Below, one piece after another: positions 49,537 to 59,321 of a stretch of DNA of 64,000 nucleotides. The notes beneath the pieces were generated by a model, which saw nothing but the letters and a program-made list of their open reading frames with translations, ran no database searches and had not been told where the DNA came from. Origin of the DNA: Patiria miniata (taxonomy: Eukaryota > Echinodermata > Asteroidea > Valvatida > Asterinidae); contig NW_024037072.1 in the NCBI RefSeq assembly GCF_015706575.1, forward strand, positions 4,221,001 to 4,285,000, given 5' to 3'. Numbering within the stretch: the stretch's first letter is position 1; each line of letters opens with the position of its first letter. The position numbers were made by a program, and so were the translations under genes.

Positions 49537-49911
49537 TTCTACTTGCCCATGAAAGGACACACACGGGCGAGAAACTATGTGTTTGTGTGACCTTGGCAAA
49601 GCCTTTTTAACAGAATGTGGTGGTAAAAAACATGACATGATTCACAGTAGTGAGAAACCATTCGCTATGTATTCTGTGGTAAAGGCTTTCCCCCGGAGAG
49701 GTAAACTACATGCACATGAAATGATGCCAATGATGCCAGAGAAACCATTCGTTTGTGTAACCTGTGGTAAAGCCTTTACTTGGCAATATAATCTACGAGT
49801 ACATGAAACGACTGACACTGGTGAGAAACCATTCGTTTGTAAGACCTGTGGTAAAGCGTTTTATTTGCCCGGCGAAGTGAAGTACATCGACATGAAAAGA
49901 TACACACCAAT
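49537..49911 (+). pseudogene. Eroded 5' zinc fingers of the C2H2 array
   Basis: Five finger-like units precede the main array but are damaged. A half finger (LAHERTHTGEK) starts immediately after the foldback insertion. A frame change follows near 49591-49595, where canonical ACCTGTGGTAAA is ACCTTGGCAAA. One unit has lost both cysteines (FAMYSVVKAF). Another reads HETTD, losing the second zinc histidine. A net +2 shift at about 49860-49870 moves the last one into the frame of the main array. Either the 5' end is pseudogenised or these are assembly errors; several independent lesions favour decay. Confidence 0.65.
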
Positions 49912-51744
49912 GTGAAACCCTTTGTTTGTGCAACCTGTGGTAAAGAATTTATGCTGCAAAGTGGTCTTCGCCAACTCGAGAGGGGTCACACTGGTGAGAA
50001 ACCTTTCGTTTGTGTGACCTTCGGTAAAGCCTTTACTTGGCAAAGTGCTCTGCGATCACATCACAAGGTACACATGGATGAGAAACCATTCGTTTGCAGG
50101 ATCTGTGGCAAAGCCTTTACCCGGCTACGTGAAGTACACCAACACGAACGGATACACACTAATGAGAAACCCTTTGTTTGTGCAATCTGTGGTAAAGCTT
50201 TTACTGGGAAAAATGATCTTCAACAACATGAGGGGGTTCACACTGGTGAGAAACCATTCGTTTGTGTGACCTGCGGTAAAGCTTTTGCTCAGAAAAATAA
50301 TCTACAAGCACATGAGACGGTTCACACTTGTGAAACACCATTCGTTTGTGTGACCTGCGGTAAAGCTTTTACTGGGAAAAATGATCTTCAAGCACATGAG
50401 AGGGTTCACACTGGTGAGAAACCATTCGTTTGTGTGACCTGCGGTAAAGCTTTTACTCAGCATACTAGTCTACTGACACACAGGAAGGTTCACACTGGTG
50501 AGAAACCATTCGTTTGTGTGACCTGCGGTAAAGCTTTTACTGGGAAGAATGATCTACAAACGCATGATTGGGTTCACACTGGTGAGAAACCATTCGTTTG
50601 TGGAATCTGCGGTAAAGCTTTTACTCAGCGTGCTAGTCTACAGACACATGAGAAGGTTCACACTGGTGAAAAACGATTCGTTTGTGTGACCTGCGGTAAA
50701 GCTTTTACTTGGAAAAATAATCTACAAGCACATGAGAGGGTTCACACTGGTGAGAAACCATTCGTTTGTGTGACCTGCGGTAAAGCTTTTACTCAGCATG
50801 CTAGTCTACAGACACACACGAAGGTTCACACTGGTGAGAAACCATTCGTTTGTGTGACCTGCGGTAAAGCTTTTACTTGGAAAACTAATCTAAAAGCACA
50901 TGAGAGGGTTCACACTGGTGAGAAACCATTCGTTTGTGGGACCTGCGGTAAAGCTTTTACTCAGAATGCTAGTCTACAGACACACAAGAAGGTTCACACT
51001 GGTGAGAAACCATTCGTTTGTGTGGCCTGCGGTAAAGCTTTTACTTGGAAGAGTGATCTACAAACACATGAGAGGGTTCACACTGTTGAGAAACCATTCG
51101 TTTGTGTGACCTGCGGTAAAGCTTCCAGTCAGCAGGGTAGCCTACACACACACAAGAAGGTTCACACTGGTGAGAAACCATTCGTTTGTGTGACCTGCGG
51201 TAAAGCTTTTACTTGGAAAAATAATCTACAAGCACATGAGAGGGTTCACACTGGTGAGAAACCATTCGTTTGTGGGACCTGTGGTAAAGCTTTTACTCAG
51301 CATGCTAGTCTACAGACACACAGGAAGGTTCACACTGGTGAGAAACCATTCGTTTGTGTGACCTGCGGTAAAGCTTTTACTTGCAAAAATAATCTACAAG
51401 CACATGAGAGGGTTCACACTGGTGAGAAACCATTCGTTTGTGGGACCTGTGGTAAAGCTTTTACTCAGCATGCTGGTCTACAGACACACAGGAAGGTTCA
51501 CACTGGTGAGAAACCATTCGTTTGTGTGACCTGCGGTAAAGCTTTCAGTCAGCAGGGTAGCCTACACACACACAAGAGGGTTCACACTGGTGAGAAACCA
51601 TTCGTTTGTGTGACCTGCGGTAAAGCTTTCAGTCAGCAGAGTAGTCTACACACACACAAGAAGGTTCACACTGGTGAGAAACCATTTGTTTGTGAGACTA
51701 GCGGTAAAGTTTTTGCCACAACCAAGTCATGTGAACATCCGTAG
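49912..51744 (+). CDS. C2H2 zinc-finger array protein (22 units, possibly pseudogenic)
   Basis: An unbroken frame of 610 codons made of 84-bp units, each EKPFVCVTCGKAF, a variable helix, then HERVHTG or HKKVHTG. Unit n begins at 49912+84(n-1). Units 3-21 have intact C2H2 ligands; unit 1 has lost its first His (LRQLERGH), unit 2 has Cys changed to Phe (VTFGKAF), and unit 22 (ETSGKVF) is degenerate and runs into a stop after a frame change near 51720. Helix types are few: WKNNLQA, QHASLQT, GKNDLQ and QQGSLHT, often alternating. Such arrays bind DNA in the nucleus. No KRAB, SCAN or BTB domain is visible. No initiator ATG precedes the array: the first in-frame ATG (49951) is inside unit 1. The real 5' exon is therefore missing, upstream of the foldback element, or the locus is dead. 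Confidence 0.7.
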   Translation: MKPFVCATCGKEFMLQSGLRQLERGHTGEKPFVCVTFGKAFTWQSALRSHHKVHMDEKPFVCRICGKAFTRLREVHQHERIHTNEKPFVCAICGKAFTGKNDLQQHEGVHTGEKPFVCVTCGKAFAQKNNLQAHETVHTCETPFVCVTCGKAFTGKNDLQAHERVHTGEKPFVCVTCGKAFTQHTSLLTHRKVHTGEKPFVCVTCGKAFTGKNDLQTHDWVHTGEKPFVCGICGKAFTQRASLQTHEKVHTGEKRFVCVTCGKAFTWKNNLQAHERVHTGEKPFVCVTCGKAFTQHASLQTHTKVHTGEKPFVCVTCGKAFTWKTNLKAHERVHTGEKPFVCGTCGKAFTQNASLQTHKKVHTGEKPFVCVACGKAFTWKSDLQTHERVHTVEKPFVCVTCGKASSQQGSLHTHKKVHTGEKPFVCVTCGKAFTWKNNLQAHERVHTGEKPFVCGTCGKAFTQHASLQTHRKVHTGEKPFVCVTCGKAFTCKNNLQAHERVHTGEKPFVCGTCGKAFTQHAGLQTHRKVHTGEKPFVCVTCGKAFSQQGSLHTHKRVHTGEKPFVCVTCGKAFSQQSSLHTHKKVHTGEKPFVCETSGKVFATTKSCEHP

Positions 51745-51864
51745 ACACGTCTCCATGAACCATGCATTATTTGAAGAAAAAATTGCAGGGATGCCTCGAT
51801 CGGTTTCAATAATTATTTCAGCTTGGGTTTATGGCTAGAAAATTGTCTGCGCATTGTCTATATT

Positions 51865-52315
51865 TGTAATGAATGTGTGCATTCATGATTTAACCGTGCC
51901 ACTTATGATTATGCATAGCGCCCTCTATTGTCTGGAGCACATAACAGTTAACAGTTAAAAAAAAAAACCTGTTCTAAAACAAACAAAAAGTGGACAGTTG
52001 GAAGTTTAGTTAAAATGTCGAGTATTAAGAACTTGTTTTAAAGTTGTACTCTGTACCAGCTTTAGTTCATCTCCTTTATCAAGTGGATAAGTGTTTGGCT
52101 TAAAAAAAAGGGGAGATGTAATGAATGTGTGCATTTATGATTTAACCGTGCCACTTATAATTATGCATAGCGCCCTCTATTGTCTAGAGCACATAACCAT
52201 GTGAGTTTGTAGTCCATGTAGGCAGCCATCTTGTTTAGACTCAATACACTATTCTTAGCTAGCTGAAACATCTCAAGTGTGCTTTTTATTTAATCCGTTT
52301 TATCCGATCATTACA
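51865..52315 (+). mobile_element. Deletion derivative of an LTR retrotransposon
   Basis: The 3' LTR is 52117-52315 (199 bp), beginning TGTAATGA and ending TCATTACA. It is preceded by a polypurine tract AAAAAAAAGGGGAGA (52102-52116). The 5' LTR survives only as its first 81 bp (51865-51945), with 3 differences from the 3' copy. The insertion is flanked by a perfect 5-bp target duplication ATATT (51860-51864 and 52316-52320). The primer-binding site, gag and pol are absent; 171 bp of internal sequence remains. It lies 120 bp after the zinc-finger stop. Confidence 0.88.
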
Positions 52316-52318
52316 ATA

Positions 52319-52533
52319 TTAACCCCTCAAAGACGGGGAGCGGTTATGGCCGCAGCTGCTAATCCTCACTGCAATGCAGTTGCCAGCTGTGGTATGCCGC
52401 GGCACACAGCTAGTGGGTAGTTCTACAGCTGCTGCTTTTGTGCAGTCCCACTATACTACCACACAAAGGCTGTGCTTGCTCCATGTATGGAGGCATGCCC
52501 TCATCTCATTACACCCCGTCCTTAAGGGGTTAA
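52319..52533. mobile_element. TTAA-flanked MITE, third family
   Basis: TTAA at 52319-52322 and 52530-52533. Ends are TTAACCCCTCAAAGACGGGG and, in reverse complement, TTAACCCCTTAAGGACGGGG. 215 bp, no coding capacity. It directly abuts the LTR element: the ATATT duplication of the latter overlaps this TTAA. Confidence 0.75.
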
Positions 52534-53766
52534 AAAGTTTTATGAAATTTAAATATATAATAGTTTTTGAACGCATTGTTTACTTTTCTTATTACTGTAC
52601 ATGTATATCCTGTCTGTGGGTTTGTATGACTTTGAACATATGCTGTTCAGGGGTGTGAAATCTTACCTGAAAAGCTGATTTCAGTTTTTGTTTGTTTTGA
52701 ATTTCAGATTTTTTCCCTCACTTGCTGTGAACAAAAGTATCGGAGATTTCCAACGTTCAGCTGTTTTTACGCCTTTTTTCAGCTGTTTCTGGCTTCTTTT
52801 TTTTTATCATTGGTCACTCACACCCATGGCTGTTGTTTTATTGGCTACTCTGTAATTTTTGTAAAAGGTATTTGAAGTATTGGTATTTGTTTTAATGAGG
52901 TTTGTAAGTCGCTTTGATGCCCTTAAGTCTGGTTTATTATTATTATTAAAAACAACTGTCTTTGTGTTCATTTTCTTACATGTCTTTACTCTAGGCCAAA
53001 AAATAAAGTCTTCGGTTTCTGGTATGGTGCTTGCCCCAAAATTGGTGCGGCGACGTGGCTTTTTTTTTTTTGTTCACTTTTTTTCCCTTCAAATGTCGGC
53101 TGATGACTGCAAATGGTGCCCGACTAAATTTAGTGCAAAATGTATGGGAGCCCAGAGAGGCCACATAAAGCTTATACTCGATTGTAACCCCATCTATAAA
53201 CACGTTAAAATTGTGCAGCAGCAGAATTCCAGTCAAACCAGTGAGTTTGGCGGTTTTGAGACATCATCTTTCATTGAAAAAATACCTTTTAATTTTGCCA
53301 ACGCGCATGGCTACGGCGACGCATGCGCATACCATAAAAGCAGAGACTTTTATTTTGGGCCCTAGCTCCCTTGGACATACCTCACCAAATCCTCCACTCT
53401 GCATATACAGTGGTGTATTAAGGGTCAAACTTCTTTGGGGAACCAGGGTCGCATCAATTTTGCTTGCAATGGGGCATTAAGGAAACTGCTGTATAAGTTT
53501 TGTAGAAGTCACAATTTCACATGGTGTTATGGGTTCTGTATTTACACCACTGTTCATGCACGACGTCATTGTTACCTACAATTTACTGTAACTTGCAAGG
53601 GGGTAGCAAACCCAGTGTAACCGTATAGGACTGCTGTTCAACTGACGTTACACATTCAAGCAAATCCATTTCTTTTGACACTGTATCTTGTAAAATATTA
53701 AAAGTGTCCGAGCATTGTAATTAAAAAATGTCTTTTGATGCAAAATGCACTTTTGTGTCATTCCAG
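52534..53766. other. Intergenic or upstream intron, no supported gene
   Basis: T-rich DNA with weak open frames (longest 52880-53365 plus). If the segment at 53767 is a terminal exon, part of this could be its intron, but no upstream exon is convincing. Confidence 0.4.
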
Positions 53767-54393
53767 GCAGAAACCTCAATGTATACATTTGCCAGTGTTA
53801 AGTCACATCAGTTTTTAGCACAAACTATTGTCAATGTGTTTTCATATTTTTTTGAGGATGGTCATGATGAGGTCCACTCACTTAATGAACAGCCTTGTGA
53901 ATCTGTTGATTCCATTTCTAAGCTAAGTGTAGCTAAGTCAATAGAGACAGCACTCAATGAGAATGCTGCTATTTTACTCAAGTTTGTTGAAGACTCAAAA
54001 CAGGTCAAAAACCTGGAAAGTTTGTCTTCTGATAATGGTGTCCCAGTTGGTGATAAAACCTGTTGATGGTATTGTGGAAGTCCTTGATCACCATGAGGTT
54101 GTTGATGAAAGGCCAGTTTTAGAGCCCAGTGTTGTGTTTGCACCCGTTTGTGATGACTTGGAAAATAAGTCGATATTAAGTTGCAAGCCGCAGGAGTGTG
54201 TTGTATCTCCTGGTTATTCTTCATCACATGTTTTACTGCCTCCTTTTGAGAAAAGGCTCAATTTAGTTTTGGAATGTCACCCATCACTGCAAGGCAGGAG
54301 AAAAAGTAGGGAACCACTGGGCACCCCTCACATTGTGCATTTGAGATATGGCCAACAGTGTTGCCAGATCAGAGACTGGCAAAGCACCACATG
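53767..54393 (+). pseudogene. Unrecognised coding-like segment with one frameshift; possible 3' exon
   Basis: After an acceptor-like TTTGTGTCATTCCAG the frame is open for about 100 codons (start AETSMYTFASVK, acidic and Ser-rich), stopping at 54064-54066. The overlapping -1 frame (KPVDGIVEVLDHHEVVDE onwards) then continues open to TGA at 54392-54394. Amino-acid composition and codon use look coding in both parts, and together they would give about 209 residues. ATTAAA (54540-54545) and AATAAA (54556-54561) followed by A-rich sequence fit a polyadenylation site. I recognise no domain. It may be the last exon of a gene with a sequence error, or a decayed gene or transposon fragment. Confidence 0.4.
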
Positions 54394-54771
54394 ATGAAAA
54401 GGAAACATGTGGGTCTCTGGCCAAATGCCATTACTTAAATTGTGTCCAGGTCTTGTCTTTGTTTATATCTTTGTCTTGATGCATTTTTATGTAATGTGAG
54501 GGCCCCAAATGATCAGCTTCTGCTGGATGGGTTGCCCTCATTAAAGATGGTTTGAAATAAAAAAAACAACAACCAAAAACCAAAAAAGTTTGTCAGAATT
54601 CTGGCACAATTTGAGCACAACACCCCTAAACTGACCAGTGCTTTCCTCAATCGCAGCAACAGTGCCCTCAGTTGTCTGGAAATCATTGAAAATTTTAAAT
54701 ATTTTAAAATGTGCAATTTTCAATAAAATTTACAAAAAAAAAGCATGTCAATATGTTCTCACGGTTTGTAC

Positions 54772-55206
54772 TTAAAGGGAATGTACATCATTGGCTTTTG
54801 CTGTAATTTTCAAAAATGAACTATTTGAGGGGTTAGTATAATAAATCAAAATAATATTGTTTACACTGACATGTTTGAGGTTTTGTGTTCGAAAATGCTG
54901 GAAAAACCAAGAAAAACACAAATGTTCAAGTAGTCTGGTTCCCTGACTCCGCTAAAAATGAAATGGACACATTTATAGATGCCAGAAAATTGTAAGGTAA
55001 GGGAACCAGTCTAGCTAGCCTGCACCTGTTCATGAACATGTAACCGATAGCAAACAAAATTTGGACTGAAAAACAGGTAAATTCGGAGCAGTAGTTGAAA
55101 AATAGTTAGGTTTTTAAATTTATACAAAAACACCACTTTTATTAAAAATGTCTTCACACCAGGTGCCATAATTTTACAGGACCCTTTAGTTGTATATTCC
55201 ATTTAA
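54772..55206 (+). mobile_element. TTAA-flanked MITE (family of 1-299 and 5352-5844)
   Basis: TTAA at 54772-54775 and 55203-55206. The left end is TTAAAGGGAATGTACATC; the right end in reverse complement is TTAAATGGAATATACAAC. It shares CTGGTTCCCTGACTCCGCT and GGGAACCAGTCTAGCTAGC with the fragment at the window's left edge. Non-coding. Confidence 0.78.
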
Positions 55207-56117
55207 AACTTCAAAACTTAGAAAACATATTTCCTTGCAAAAGTATGAGTGGAGATTTTATGCCAACCGAAATACATGTACTTTACGTTGGATGATTGAG
55301 GAATAATACAATTGACAAACACACATACAATTGTGTGCTGTATCTTCATTTTCAGCGGTGAATTACTTAAAAAGAAATGCACTCGGAGTATTATCAGTGG
55401 GCCAACCTCAAACTTTTATACACGGGTTATAGAAAAAATAAAAGGGCATTGAAATCAGGTATGGATTTTTGATCTGAAGTTCCAGAACACATGACACCTC
55501 CATTATAATACCCTGTGTATTTCTGTTGTGATCAAAAGTAACACATGCATCAACTTCATGAATATAAAATATGATTTAAGTTAATAAAGCATATTCTTTT
55601 CCATTCAGTTGGGATCAAATTTCTAATAACAACGTTCCGAAACACAAAACACTGCAATGCAAGTTTTGATGGGTTTCGTTTTCTTTATATTTGATGGGTG
55701 TCATTTTTTTTATAAGTTTAGAAAGCACACTTTTTCCCTATCATATATTTTTTGCCGTGTTATTTGGGTGTTCTGATCAAAAGTTTTGTCAAATTTACTG
55801 AAGCATGTCATGTCAATTTCCACTTGGTCCACTTTCTTCTGCACAAGGAACTGATTTCATTCTCAGCTATGTTTTGTCCGTGGGTGATTGCACACAAGCA
55901 AATGTTACTGAATTGGTTTTAATCTTTTAATCTTCTTCACTATTTTTATTTCTTCAAATAAAAACAATGACACACATTGAGTTGATTGCATCAATATAAA
56001 CAATAGATTAACATAAGTGGCAAAGAACAATAGGTAAGTTGGCCAACAGAGAGATTGCTGGCATGTTTATCTCCTTTCATCCACTTTGCTGCAATTTAAA
56101 CCACATTCACACATCCC
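55207..56117. other. Intergenic, nothing recognised
   Basis: AT-rich, no domain, no RNA gene and no clear repeat boundary. Confidence 0.4.
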
Positions 56118-56560
56118 TTTATCCCTAAAAGGACCGGGTTATTTTGACCATCTCTCAGCCGGGGGATTCCGCCCCTCGTAAGATCTTGGCCATCGAGTGA
56201 TCGAGTGCATAGAGCAACTCTTCATAAACATACCCAAGAAATATCATGACTATAGGTCAGAGGGTTTTGGAATTATGGCTAATTAATTATTCATATGTAC
56301 GAATGGTAATTCTGGTCTGTGTACATGACGTATATGGAAAAATTCATTTTTCACGGCGCGTAGCGCCGGAAATTTTTTTTGCTGCGCGACAACCCCTGGT
56401 CCGATTTTTATATTTTTGGTGTCAAAAGATGCGCAAGGCTTGCGGCTAAAAATCATGACAGCTCGGGTCGCGAATTTTTTTTGTTTAAAGGTTATCGCGG
56501 AAAAAGTCGAAGGGGAGGCCTGGGGGCCGGTGGATTCCGCCCGGCCCTTTTACGGTTTAA
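56118..56560 (+). mobile_element. MITE, second TTAA family (partner of 10698-11126)
   Basis: It shares TCCCTAAAAGGACCGGG, TTATTTTGACCAT, TTCATTTTTCACGGCGCG and ATTCCGCCCGGCCC with the copy at 10698. The right end closes in TTTAA; the left TTAA has decayed to TTTAT. It lacks the long G tract of the other copy. Non-coding. Confidence 0.68.
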
Positions 56561-58757
56561 TGTCTATAACTCTAGATGTAGGAAGGAATCATTTGCACCT
56601 GCTTGTGTCATGCGAGTGCTCTTAATGTTTGCTTCACACCTTAAATCACAACATGGCAACAGAATTTGTCATTGTCACAATCAATTTTAAAAAATGGAAA
56701 CAACCTAATTTAAAGAAGGGCAAAACCTATTATTTGATGAACTCCATATATTGTTGCCACTTTTTTTTTTAATTGAAAATTATTGTATATGTAGTATTGC
56801 TTTGGAAATAGGTTGTTGAAAGTTTGAAGATCAACGGGAGGGGAAGTTGTTCCCAGAGATGGTAAGGGAGAGCAGATAATTCGAAGGAACGTCACTCACA
56901 CACACAGACCAGGACGGTGGTTCAGATGTTTTTATTTTGCGTCTAATTTATTACCCCTGTGAACAATTACACAATCATATTAAAAGTTTAACTAAATTAT
57001 ACAGACTTCGGTATAAAGAAACAATCAACATAACCTTTGAATTTAATTCCCTAATAATAATGGACAATTATAAAGGCGTGCAGACTAGGTGCACTCACCC
57101 AACACTCGTGCTAGTCAATGTAAACAGCCGGCCAGGGCTGGCTCTCGCCTCGCTTGCCTCAAACTGTGAAATAATATGGATAGCCTACGTTACACTTTTT
57201 CAGTCGAGGCCCCCACTTTGTTACAGAATAGTCCAAGCAATAGACTGAAAAATATGGTCAAAACTATTAAATGTGAAGATCCTACTTGTGAGCAATTAAA
57301 TAAGAAGGCAGGGATTCTGATGTGACACCATATGAATATCATACACTATGTTTTAATTATAAACCCCCTGATACAGCACTACGACTTGCAAAGCTGTCCC
57401 AAGCCACGCATACTGCGCGGCTGTACACTGCGTACAGCGTACGTGCGAGCTACACGGAAACATTAGTACATGTAGTACACAAGTCGCCATTGTGTTTCTT
57501 TGGCCCGAGCATAGCGTCAGCAAACATTGGATTTTGGCCCTTTTTGGGAACTATGTGTCCACCAAAATATCTCCCCATGATTCACACAATTATTGCGGAC
57601 ACACGTATTATATCAACAGATCTGAAAAAGTATTTCTAAAGACTAAAAGAGAATAAAAAGAGACCCTCACCAGAGATGTCCTTCTGACTTTTGTCAAAGC
57701 GACGCTGAAAGAGACCGAACGATGGCAAACTTATGTATCACTGCGCTTTGTTTACATAAACATAGCTTAATGAAAGAGAGCCTAGTATGAAATATATCCC
57801 CTTGAAACTAGATAAATTGGGATTTCCTTAACTACCCCACATAATAGAATCATTACAAAATCAATTAATACAAAAGATCTCGTAGTTATTTGAAGTAAAG
57901 TGTGGGTCTATTTTCCAACGGCGCACGGACATCTTTGATTAGACCGTGCAGAGCACTTTGCGGCGGCAACTCCCTATTAAAGGAGCACGCTGCGCTATCA
58001 TTAAAGGGGCAACTAGTCATCATTATCAAATCCCCACATATATTAAACTACTATAAAGTGTAAATCTGATAAAGGAGTACGACAGTTTTTACTAATCTTT
58101 TGCAATGTTGAAACTTGACAAAAGTAAAAAAGTCAAAGGTGGGTGTTTCATCTGTTATAGGAACTCGGACCCTAAACTCCACAGCCACCAGTCAGCTATG
58201 ACTACAAACGGATATTTAAATGCAACTTTAAGTTTACAATGGGCCTCCTTGTTACCCTGTTTTCAAACAAATTGGAGCAAGAAATCATTGATTTTTTTTT
58301 TTTGAATTTCCGTCATGGACTATATAGACTTGTACATGGAGACCCAAAAGTTGAGAGATGGTAGCCAGATATGGGTTTTTATTTTTTCTGACTAGGATTT
58401 TGCTTTTTGGGGAATAATGGGGTACTTTAAATGAGCAGCCAGAAAATGGAGTCTTATCATACACTCTCATGGCAACAGTGAATGGTATCTGGTAAGAGTG
58501 TGTGAATTCATTGCTGGAAATAAGGTAAAAAAATGTACTCTTTCTCCAGAATACTATCCCAAATTAAAGAGAAGATTGGGGTCGAAAATGTCACTAATTT
58601 GGAGCACCTCATTTATTAAAAAAAATAAAAATACTTAAGTTAACGCCCACAGGGGTGGGCTAATAAACTATACAATCCCCGAAAATGGTTGGCCCTTATT
58701 TCATAAATTGGTACTTACTTTGCTTTATGTGCGCGACTCAAATGTCGACATTTTGGC
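56561..58757. other. Intergenic, no supported gene
   Basis: Two splice-flanked minus-strand micro-segments (57099-57163 and 57671-57704) were considered but not accepted. Other open frames show no family features. Confidence 0.4.
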
Positions 58758-58906
58758 TGGTCTCGACTCGAGACCAGCCAAGAGACCAAAGGGGACCGAG
58801 GCCGAGACCAAGACCTAGACCACAGCTTCCGCGACTGAGACCGAGACCGAGACCAGCAAAAAGTGGTCTCGAGACCAAGACCGAGACCGAGACCGGTCTC
58901 GAGACC
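58758..58906. repeat. GAGACC/GGTCTC hexamer tract
   Basis: Degenerate tandem GAGACC and CCGAGA words, with inverse GGTCTCGAGACC palindromes at both sides and in the middle (near 58759, 58863 and 58895). It produces an artificial Arg/Pro-rich frame. Composition is unlike the neighbours. Confidence 0.7.
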
Positions 58907-59213
58907 TACAACACTGACTACAACTGCATACTCATGACACACCTTTTTTGATGGGAATCTGTTTTTGCTAAAGAAAATCTGCATGCTTTATTGCAGAATA
59001 CTAGTGCAGTGCCCGTCTAAAATGTGCATGTTCGGGAAACGCAAATTGCTTTGCCGCTGGTATAGGTTGCATACTTGCAGAGTTTTGGAGAACTGCTCGT
59101 GCAAACAACACACACGATTCAATGGTGTTGTTTTCACAGGTTGAACGCACACTTACGTCAAAGTTTGTGCCGAAGTAATATGTTGCCCTACAGTTCTATA
59201 TATGCAACAGACT

Positions 59214-59321
59214 TAAGACATTTGACGTCACGTTTTGTTTACACGCGCGCTTTCCTATGGGAGCTCCTGGCTCCATTAGAAAAGCGCACATGTAAACAAA
59301 GCGTGACGTCATTGTGTCTTA
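59214..59321. repeat. Imperfect hairpin with a TGACGTCA in each arm
   Basis: Arms of about 48 bp: TAAGACATTTGACGTCACG facing the inverse of TAAGACACAATGACGTCACG, and both continuing with TTTGTTTACA. The loop is about 12 nt. Each arm holds a CRE-like TGACGTCA. Confidence 0.65.

Noticed and set aside
49912..49914. GTG as start codon of the zinc-finger frame
   Set aside because: GTG initiation is a bacterial convention. Here it is the linker codon aligned with Glu of EKPF, so it is not a real start.
49912..51744. CRISPR-like regular 84-bp periodicity
   Set aside because: The period encodes C2H2 fingers; units are contiguous with no spacers and the DNA is animal.
52880..53365. 161-codon frame upstream of the coding-like segment
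   Set aside because: Begins in T-rich sequence, has Phe/Leu-rich composition from poly-T and shows no domain; could not be joined in phase to 53767.
57099..57704. Two minus-strand segments with AG and GT borders (57099-57163 and 57671-57704)
   Set aside because: Each has good acceptor and donor and an open frame, but they are tiny, no start or terminal exon could be chained, and only one phase joins them; too weak without transcripts.
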